From Qipengyuania sp. SS22 (GTDB taxonomy: Bacteria; Pseudomonadota; Alphaproteobacteria; Sphingomonadales; Sphingomonadaceae): DNA of 64,000 nucleotides. Where the stretch lies: positions 1,240,001 through 1,304,000 of the forward strand of contig NZ_CP107048.1 in the NCBI RefSeq assembly GCF_025736935.1, read 5' to 3'. Below the pieces are notes generated by a model. That model was not told the origin of the DNA. It worked only from the letters and a program-made list of their open reading frames with translations, and searched no databases. Numbering within the stretch: position 1 is the stretch's first letter; every line of letters starts with the position of its first letter. The position numbers and the translations under genes are program-made. Of this stretch, positions 58,017 to 64,000 are shown one piece after another.

Positions 58017-59381
58017 TTAACGCGGGCGTCCCTTCAACTTCGCTTTTTTGATGAGGTCGCCATACTGGTGTGCCAGCAGATGCGACTGGACCTGGCTGAT
58101 CGTATCGACCGTCACATTGACCACAATGAGCAGGCTGGTGCCGCCAAGGAACAGCGGAACGCCGGTCTGCGCGATCATGTATTCGGGCAGCACGCAGACG
58201 AGCGTCAGGTAGATCGCCCCGATCACGGTGATGCGGGTCAGCACATAGTCGAGATACTGTTCGGTGCGCTTGCCCGGACGGATCCCCGGGATAAAGCCAC
58301 CGTTCTTCTTCAGGTTGTCGGCGGTCTCTTCAGGATTGAAGACGATCGCGGTGTAGAAGAAGCAGAAGAAAATGATGCCGATGGCATACAGCGCCATATA
58401 GAGCGGCTGGCCATGCTGGAGATATTGCAGCACCGACTGGAGCGCGCCCCCCGCGGCACTATCGGTATCGACCGAATTGCCAGCGAACTGGGTGATCGTC
58501 AGCGGCAGCAACAGCAGCGAACTGGCGAAAATCGGCGGAATGACGCCAGCGGTATTCAGCTTGAGCGGCAGGTGCGAACGGTCGGCCTGCATCATGCCGC
58601 GCTGCGTCGCGCGCTTGGGATACTGGATCAGCAGGCGGCGCTGCGCGCGTTCCATGAAACAGATCACGAGGATCAGGATCACGACCATCGCGATCAGGCC
58701 AACGATGATGCCGGTGGCGATCGAACCTTCCGAATAACCCGAACCGAGGTTCGAGACGAAGGTCGGGAACTGGGCGACAATGCCCGCCATGATGATCAGC
58801 GAAACGCCATTGCCGATACCGCGACTGGTGATCTGTTCGCCCAGCCACAGCAGGAACATCGTCCCGCCGACGAGGCTGATGACCGCGCCCACGCGGAACA
58901 TGATGCCCGGGTCGACCACCGCCTGCAGCCCGCTCTGCGCGCCGAAGCTCTCGAGACCAGAAGCAAGGAACCAGCCCTGGATCGCACACAGGAACACAGT
59001 GCCGTAGCGCGTGTACTGGTTGAGCTTCTGGCGGCCCGCACCGCCTTCTTTCTTGAGCGCGGCGAGGCTGGGATGCAGCGCGGCTGCCAGCTGCACCACG
59101 ATCGAGGCGGTAATATAGGGCATGACGCCGAGCGCGATGAGACTCATGCGCTCAAGGCTGCCGCCCGAGAAAGTGTTGAACAGGTCGAGGATACCGCCCC
59201 GCGTCTGATCGTAGAGATCACCCAGGATCAGCGGATTCACGCCCGGAAGCGGAACGAAACTGAGAAAACGGAAGACGATCAGGGCCGCGATAGTGAACCA
59301 GATTCGGTTCTTCAGCTCGGTGGCCTTGGAGAAATTTGCGAGGCTCATATTGCTCGCGATATTATCGGCGCGTGATGCCAT
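58017..59381 (-). CDS. secY: Protein translocase subunit SecY
   Basis: The 454-residue core channel of the Sec translocon with ten transmembrane helices. FRFLSFVPLPGVNPLILGDL, GVMPYITASIVVQLAAALHP, GIGNGVSLIIMAGIVAQFP and the cytoplasmic loop GFIPGIRPGKRTEQYLDYVL are conserved. Follows rplO by 104 bases. Confidence 0.98.
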   Translation of the reverse strand: MASRADNIASNMSLANFSKATELKNRIWFTIAALIVFRFLSFVPLPGVNPLILGDLYDQTRGGILDLFNTFSGGSLERMSLIALGVMPYITASIVVQLAAALHPSLAALKKEGGAGRQKLNQYTRYGTVFLCAIQGWFLASGLESFGAQSGLQAVVDPGIMFRVGAVISLVGGTMFLLWLGEQITSRGIGNGVSLIIMAGIVAQFPTFVSNLGSGYSEGSIATGIIVGLIAMVVILILVICFMERAQRRLLIQYPKRATQRGMMQADRSHLPLKLNTAGVIPPIFASSLLLLPLTITQFAGNSVDTDSAAGGALQSVLQYLQHGQPLYMALYAIGIIFFCFFYTAIVFNPEETADNLKKNGGFIPGIRPGKRTEQYLDYVLTRITVIGAIYLTLVCVLPEYMIAQTGVPLFLGGTSLLIVVNVTVDTISQVQSHLLAHQYGDLIKKAKLKGRPR

Positions 59382-59485
59382 GGGAATCTGTTCAATCCTG
59401 AATTGACGCCGGTCCCTCCCGGCACAGGAAGGCTAGATAGGGAGCGGGGGACGGATTGTCGAACCCGTCCCCCGAATTATCCCGC

Positions 59486-60010
59486 TTACTTCGCCTTCTT
59501 TGCCTTGTTGGCTTCGGCACGGGCAGCTTTCTTCTCGTGCTCGGGCTTGTCAGCCGCGATCACCTCGACCTTGCCGCCCGCCTTCTCGACTGCCTCGATG
59601 GCGCCCTTGGAGGCACCGGCAACCTTGAAGGTGACCTTGGCCTTGAGCTCGCCTTTGGCGAGGAGACGGACGCCGTCCTTGCCACCGCGCGCGAGGCCAG
59701 CGGCCCGCAGCGTTTCGTGGTCGAGGACCTTCGAACCGTCGAGCTTCTTGGCGTCGATGAACTTCTGGACCATGCCGATGTTCACTTCGGCAAAGTCCTT
59801 GCCGAACGGATTGTTGAAGCCGCGCTTCGGCAGACGCATGTGCAGCGGCATCTGGCCGCCTTCGAAGCCCTTGATGGCAACACCCGAACGGGCCTTCTGG
59901 CCCTTCTGGCCACGACCGGCAGTTTTGCCCTTGCCCGAGCCGATGCCACGGCCGACACGGATCCGGCTCTTGCGTGCGCCGGCATTGTCGCGGATATCAT
60001 TAAGTTTCAT
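59486..60010 (-). CDS. rplO: 50S ribosomal protein L15
   Basis: A 174-residue L15: [36 protein letters not shown] and [21 protein letters not shown] Lys/Ala-rich tail makes it slightly longer than usual. It normally follows rpmD, but here the inverted glycosyltransferase gene separates them, so a promoter must lie in the 154-base gap at 60011-60164; a CCCC/GGGG hairpin (60036-60048) is in its leader. Confidence 0.98.
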   Translation of the reverse strand: MKLNDIRDNAGARKSRIRVGRGIGSGKGKTAGRGQKGQKARSGVAIKGFEGGQMPLHMRLPKRGFNNPFGKDFAEVNIGMVQKFIDAKKLDGSKVLDHETLRAAGLARGGKDGVRLLAKGELKAKVTFKVAGASKGAIEAVEKAGGKVEVIAADKPEHEKKAARAEANKAKKAK

Positions 60011-60164
60011 AGTGCACTCGCTTTCGCTTTCTAGGCCCCATCACGGGGTTCGCGCTGTTGGGAAGTGGGCGCCGATAGTCTGTTTGGCCGATCTTGTCGA
60101 CCCCGAATCCGGCGGATCCTGAGAGTGGCGATGCCGGCGGCGATCGGCAAGGGGATGGGGCGAT

Positions 60165-61652
60165 ATGGTTCTGCAAAACCGGGCTCACGGGGCCGACAGG
60201 TCAGCGCCGCCGCTGGGCGGACGGGAAGTGGTGGCGATTGGCTTCCTGCTGCTCGTCTTTGCGCTGGTAACCCGCATTGCTACCTTCGGCCATCCCGACC
60301 TTCATATCGACGAGGCATTCTATTTCGCCGCCGGGGTGGAGATGGTGCATGGCGCGATCCCCTATGTCGATGTGTGGGACCGCAAGCCGCCCGGGCATTT
60401 CCTGCTGTTCGGCGCGCTGGCAGCCATTTCGGACTGGTATGTCACCTACCAGATCGCCGCCACGATCTTCGCGGCGGCAACCGCGCTGACGATCTATGGC
60501 ATGGCGCGGAGACTGACCTCGCGGGGACCCGCGCTGTTCGGGGCCGGAACCTATCTGACCGCGATTTGCCTGTTCCATGGCCACGGCGGGCAGAGTCCGG
60601 TGTTCTACAACCTATTTATCGCGGCCGCTGCGGCGCTCACCTTCGCAAGCATACACCGCTTCGAAACCCGTGGCGGGCAGCGCCTGGTGGGGCTGGCCAT
60701 GCTGCTTGCCGGGATCGCGATCACCATAAAGACTACCGCGGTCTTCGAGGCGATGTTCCTCGGCCTCTTCGCGGTCGGGCTCCAGATCAGGATGGGCGGT
60801 CTCGGTCGCACCACCGTGCTGCGCATGGTGGGTTGGATCGCGCTGGGCTTGTTGCCGAGCGCGCTGTTCGCTGCGTGGTATGCGCTCAATGGCTACTGGG
60901 ATGAATATTGGACCGCGATGGTCCTTTCCAACCTGCGCAAGCCGGTCGAAGACAATGGCGGAATGCAGCGCCTGCTGATCCTCGCGCTGATGCTGCTCCC
61001 GCTTGCCGCAGCCGGCATGGTCGCCCTCACCCGGATTTCTGGTATCTATCGCACCTTCTTCGCCGGATGGCTGGTGGCCGCACTGATCGGCTTCTTCTCG
61101 GTTCCCGCCTTCTATCTGCACTACGCCTTGCCGCTGCTGGTACCCTTGTGCGCGCTCGCCCCGGCAAGTCTCGCGTGGCCAAGAACCGGCGCCGTCCTGC
61201 TGGGCATTGCGGCGGTGATGCCGGTGCTTTTCCATCCCTTCTTCGGCTTTGCAGAAACCCGCGAGGCCCGGACGGCCATGTCCAGGCTCGCCACAGCCAT
61301 CGAACAGAGCAAGGGCGATGGTCCGCTGCTGATCTATGACGGCCCACCGCTGCTCTACACGCTCACCGGTTCGCGGTTTCCCACGCCGCTCGCATTCCCC
61401 AATCACTTGCATCAGGCATCCGAGAGCGATGTCAGTCACATCGCCACGCTGAGCGAAGTCGAGCGGCTACTGGCGCAGCGCCCGGGCGCCATCGTCGACC
61501 GCACCACCAAGGTTACCAATACCGCCACCAGCACGCTGGTGCGCGCCTATGCGAAGCGGAACTGCCGCAAGGTGGCGTCGGAACCCCTCCTAAAAGGGTG
61601 GAATATCGAGGTTGTGGTCTACGGCCATTGCCACGCAGCCGCGGACCAATAA
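60165..61652 (+). CDS. GT39/ArnT-like membrane glycosyltransferase
   Basis: A 495-residue protein with about ten or more transmembrane helices. HPDLHIDEAFYFAAGVEMVH carries the catalytic Asp-Glu of GT-C glycosyltransferases, followed by IPYVDVWDRKPPGHFLLFGA, a typical first periplasmic loop. It should transfer a sugar from a polyprenyl-phosphate donor onto a lipid, glycan or protein; the acceptor is unknown. GGGGATGGGG lies before ATG 60165. It is transcribed against the ribosomal-protein genes on both sides and shares a bidirectional terminator with rpmD. Confidence 0.87.
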   Translation: MVLQNRAHGADRSAPPLGGREVVAIGFLLLVFALVTRIATFGHPDLHIDEAFYFAAGVEMVHGAIPYVDVWDRKPPGHFLLFGALAAISDWYVTYQIAATIFAAATALTIYGMARRLTSRGPALFGAGTYLTAICLFHGHGGQSPVFYNLFIAAAAALTFASIHRFETRGGQRLVGLAMLLAGIAITIKTTAVFEAMFLGLFAVGLQIRMGGLGRTTVLRMVGWIALGLLPSALFAAWYALNGYWDEYWTAMVLSNLRKPVEDNGGMQRLLILALMLLPLAAAGMVALTRISGIYRTFFAGWLVAALIGFFSVPAFYLHYALPLLVPLCALAPASLAWPRTGAVLLGIAAVMPVLFHPFFGFAETREARTAMSRLATAIEQSKGDGPLLIYDGPPLLYTLTGSRFPTPLAFPNHLHQASESDVSHIATLSEVERLLAQRPGAIVDRTTKVTNTATSTLVRAYAKRNCRKVASEPLLKGWNIEVVVYGHCHAAADQ

Positions 61653-61690
61653 AAAGGGCCGGACAACGTCTCGCGTTGCCCGGCCCTTCA
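61651..61690. terminator. Bidirectional rho-independent terminator
   Basis: GGGCCGGACAACG (61656-61668) pairs with CGTTGCCCGGCCC (61674-61686), with one mismatch, flanked by AAAAA on the left and TT on the right. It can end the glycosyltransferase transcript on the plus strand and the rpsH-to-rpmD transcript on the minus strand (followed there by a TTTTT run). Confidence 0.88.
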
Positions 61691-61710
61691 ATTCGGTATG
61701 ACCCGGTTGT

Positions 61711-61896
61711 CTAGTCGACCACGGTCACCAGATGCGGGATCTTGGCGATCGCGCCGCGCACCTCGGGGGTGTCCTGACGCTCAACAACCTTGTGCAGCTT
61801 GTTGAGACCCAGGCCGATCAGGATCTGGCGCTGGCTTTCCGGACGGCGGATCGGCGAACCGATCTGCTTGATCTTGACGGTTTTCGCTTTGGCCAT
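61711..61896 (-). CDS. rpmD: 50S ribosomal protein L30
   Basis: A 61-residue L30: [20 protein letters not shown] followed by [20 protein letters not shown]. It follows rpsE by five bases. Because of the inverted gene that follows, it is the last gene of its transcript. Confidence 0.97.
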   Translation of the reverse strand: MAKAKTVKIKQIGSPIRRPESQRQILIGLGLNKLHKVVERQDTPEVRGAIAKIPHLVTVVD

Positions 61897-61901
61897 CGTT
61901 A

Positions 61902-62735
61902 TTACTCCACGACTGCCGCGGCGTCGGCTTCAGCCTCGGCCTCGGAAGAACCACCGCGGCCGAGCAGGTCGGCAACCTTCTTGCCACGACGCTGGGCCAC
62001 CGACTTCGGCGAAGTCTGTGTGGTCAGCGCGTCGAAAGTGGCGCGGATCATGTTGTAGGGGTTCGAGGTGCCGACCGATTTGGTCACCACGTCGGCAACG
62101 CCGAGGCTCTCGAACACGGCACGCATCGGACCACCGGCAATGATGCCGGTACCCGGAGGCGCGGTGCGAACGGTAACCTTGCCGGCACCGAAGTGACCCT
62201 TGCCGTCGTGATGGAGGGTGCGGCCCTCCTTCAGCGGGACACGGACCATCTTCTTGCGCGCAGCGGCAGTCGCCTTGCTGATCGCTTCGGGCACTTCGCG
62301 AGCCTTGCCCTTGCCGAAGCCAACGCGGCCCTGGCCGTCACCGACAACCACGAGTGCAGCAAAACCGAAGCGCTTACCGCCCTTCACCGTCTTGCTGACG
62401 CGGTTGATGTGGACGAGCTTCTCGATGATGCCGTCGTCTTCTTCCTCGCGGCGTCCGCCACGACGGTTGTTGTCGCGGCCACCGCGGCCACGGCCACCGC
62501 CGCCACCACCGCGATTGTCACGGCCACCACGGCCCTGACGTTCGCGCGGCTGACCTTCGGCACCCTGTGCGGGGCTCTGGTTGGCAGCTGCTTCCGAAGG
62601 CGTGTCGGCAACAGCCGGCTCTTCCTTGGTCACAGGCGCTTCGGTTTCGGCCTTGGCCGGAGTCGCTTCAACCTTGGTCTCTTCGACCTTGGTTTCGGCT
62701 TCGGTGTTTTCGGTCTTGTTTTCGTCAGCCATCAT
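61902..62735 (-). CDS. rpsE: 30S ribosomal protein S5 with long N-terminal extension
   Basis: The S5 body ([59 protein letters not shown]) is normal. Compared with the E. coli start there are about 92 extra N-terminal residues: a Glu/Ala/Thr-rich half ([20 protein letters not shown]) and a Gly/Arg-rich half ([20 protein letters not shown]). The extension should be disordered, and the RGG part could bind RNA. Two tandem ATGs exist (62735, 62732); the first overlaps the rplR stop (TGATG). Confidence 0.97.
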   Translation of the reverse strand: MMADENKTENTEAETKVEETKVEATPAKAETEAPVTKEEPAVADTPSEAAANQSPAQGAEGQPRERQGRGGRDNRGGGGGGRGRGGRDNNRRGGRREEEDDGIIEKLVHINRVSKTVKGGKRFGFAALVVVGDGQGRVGFGKGKAREVPEAISKATAAARKKMVRVPLKEGRTLHHDGKGHFGAGKVTVRTAPPGTGIIAGGPMRAVFESLGVADVVTKSVGTSNPYNMIRATFDALTTQTSPKSVAQRRGKKVADLLGRGGSSEAEAEADAAAVVE

Positions 62736-63079
62736 CAGAACTCCAGCCCGCCTTCGCGAGCGGCGTCGGCCAGCGCCTTGACGCGGCCATGGAACAGGAA
62801 GCCGCCGCGGTCGAACACGACGGTGGTCACGCCGGCCTTCTTGGCAGCAGCGGCGATGTCGGTGCCGACCTTCTTGGCCGCATCGACATTGGCGCCCGAG
62901 TTCTGCGTGCCGAGCGTCGAAGCGGCGGCGAGGGTCTTGCCCGCGGCGTCGTCGATGATCTGCGCGTAGATGTGCTTGCCGGTGCGGTGCACCGACAGGC
63001 GGGGCTTGCCACCCGACACGTTGCGAAGCGCGGTGCGGACGCGGCGACGGCGACGTTCAAAGAGAGAGAGCTTGGCCAT
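62735..63079 (-). CDS. rplR: 50S ribosomal protein L18
   Basis: A 114-residue 5S rRNA-binding protein: [40 protein letters not shown] and the end [20 protein letters not shown]. It starts one base after the rplF stop. Confidence 0.98.
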   Translation of the reverse strand: MAKLSLFERRRRRVRTALRNVSGGKPRLSVHRTGKHIYAQIIDDAAGKTLAAASTLGTQNSGANVDAAKKVGTDIAAAAKKAGVTTVVFDRGGFLFHGRVKALADAAREGGLEF

Positions 63080-63080
63080 C

Positions 63081-63614
63081 TTACTTCTTCTTCCCTTCCT
63101 TGCGGAAGATATACTCGCCGCGGTACTTGATGCCCTTGCCCTTATAAGGCTCGGGCTTGCGCCACCTGCGGACGTTCGCCGCAAACTGGCCCACGGCCTG
63201 CTTGTCGATACCGCTGATCTCGATGGTGGTCTGGTCAGGGGTCTTCACCTCGAGGCCTTCCGGCACATCGAGATCGACATCGTGCGAGTAGCCGAGCTGA
63301 AGCTTGAGCTTCTTGCCCTGCGCCTGCGCACGGTAACCGACACCATTGATCTCGAGGACTTTGGTGAAACCTTCGGTCACACCTTCGACCAGGTTCGATA
63401 CCATGGTACGCTGCATGCCCCAGTGGTTGCGGGCAGCGCGGGTATCGTTGGCCGGCTTGACCGAGATCTCGCCGTCTTCGAGCGTGTATTCGATCAGGTC
63501 GGACAGACCCATGTCGAGGGTGCCCTTGGGCCCCTTGACGCTGAGCGTCTTGCCATTGATGTTGGCAGTAACCCCACTCGGGATCGCTACTGCCCTTTTG
63601 CCGATGCGGCTCAT
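63081..63614 (-). CDS. rplF: 50S ribosomal protein L6
   Basis: A 177-residue L6: [24 protein letters not shown] and the C-terminal [20 protein letters not shown]. Its ATG overlaps the rpsH stop by one base (TGATG), indicating coupling. Confidence 0.98.
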   Translation of the reverse strand: MSRIGKRAVAIPSGVTANINGKTLSVKGPKGTLDMGLSDLIEYTLEDGEISVKPANDTRAARNHWGMQRTMVSNLVEGVTEGFTKVLEINGVGYRAQAQGKKLKLQLGYSHDVDLDVPEGLEVKTPDQTTIEISGIDKQAVGQFAANVRRWRKPEPYKGKGIKYRGEYIFRKEGKKK

Positions 63615-64000
63615 CAGAACACCTCCGCCAGCACTTCGCCGCCGACGTTTTCGGTGCGCGCTTCGGCGTCCGAAAGCACACCCTTGGGCGTCGAGACGAT
63701 GGTGATGCCAAGGCCGTTGCGCACGATCGGAAGTTCTTTCGAACCCGAATAGACGCGGCGGCCCGGCTTGGAGACGCGAGCGACATGCTTGATCGCAGGT
63801 TCGCCCTCGAAATATTTCAGTTCGATCCGCAGCTGTGCGTGCTTGGCCGAAGCGTCTTCGCTGTAGCCACGGATGTAGCCTTCGCGCTGAAGCACTTCGA
63901 GAACGTTCGCACGCAGCTTGCTGGCGGGCGAAAGGACACTGTCCTTCTTCGCGCGCTGGCCGTTGCGGATGCGGGTGAGCATGTCACCCAGGGGATCGGT
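63614..64000 (-). CDS. rpsH: 30S ribosomal protein S8, 5' end outside the window
   Basis: The visible part reads [20 protein letters not shown] through [20 protein letters not shown] and ends [12 protein letters not shown]8 normally starts about three residues before TDPLGDM, so the ATG lies just past the right edge; the internal ATG at 63982 is not the start. Confidence 0.97.
   Translation of the reverse strand, partial: TDPLGDMLTRIRNGQRAKKDSVLSPASKLRANVLEVLQREGYIRGYSEDASAKHAQLRIELKYFEGEPAIKHVARVSKPGRRVYSGSKELPIVRNGLGITIVSTPKGVLSDAEARTENVGGEVLAEVF

Overview
The window is a high-GC chromosomal segment from an alphaproteobacterium, most likely of the order Sphingomonadales (an Erythrobacteraceae-type genome). 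This is inferred from codon use, the peptidase repertoire, the TonB receptor style, the alphaproteobacterial SOS box (GTTC-N7-GTTC) in front of uvrA, and the style of the housekeeping proteins. No sequence comparison was run, so the taxon is an inference. No rRNA, tRNA, CRISPR array, transposase or integrase was recognised.

Layout. 1-9.8 kb: a partial outer-membrane beta-barrel gene, rlmN, a small methyltransferase, a MOSC protein, a PhzF-like isomerase, a pteridine-reductase-like SDR translationally coupled to a cytochrome b and molybdopterin oxidoreductase pair, a DUF1801 protein, cyclopropane fatty acid synthase, a DksA-type zinc finger and argG. 9.8-10.7 kb: a 0.9 kb non-coding stretch rich in hairpins that ends in a terminator-like stem. 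10.7-13.8 kb: rlpA, two divergent LuxR-type regulators (one with a degenerate receiver, one AHL-type solo) and an HTH gene carrying a 9-residue tandem repeat and a REP-like insertion. 13.8-16.3 kb: an AT-rich accessory patch with an overlapping pair of unknown genes, a repeat cluster, and a displaced relic of a uvrA 3' end next to the intact uvrA (16.3-19.2 kb). 19.6-21.0 kb: an unknown three-gene cassette with two lipoproteins. 21.1-29.3 kb: M13 and M3 metallopeptidases, a membrane GGDEF protein, a GH24 lysozyme, thpR and a lipoprotein.

29.3-34.0 kb is a cobalamin uptake operon, btuB-btuF-btuC-btuD, with four-base overlaps between all genes and a cobalamin riboswitch upstream. 34.1-44.0 kb holds a cell-wall hydrolase and a TCA-cycle operon (mdh, a small secreted protein, sucD, sucA, sucB, lpdA). 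sucC is not present between mdh and sucD. 44.1-52.3 kb holds membrane and periplasmic proteins, a DPP III-like lipoprotein, an amidase, a PepSY protein, a TRIC-type channel, two related small exported proteins and a serine hydrolase.

52.3-64.0 kb is the 3' half of the ribosomal-protein cluster on the minus strand: rpsH, rplF, rplR, rpsE, rpmD, rplO, secY, adk, rpsM, rpsK, rpoA, rplQ. It is interrupted twice: by gdhA plus an exported SRPBCC-like gene between adk and rpsM, and by a GT39-like membrane glycosyltransferase in opposite orientation between rpmD and rplO. RpsE has an unusual 92-residue acidic and RGG-rich N-terminal extension.

The best candidates for something undescribed are the overlapping two-gene AT-rich cassette at 14131-15835, in its setting beside the uvrA relic, the three-gene lipoprotein cassette at 19647-21004, and the structured non-coding region at 9764-10676.
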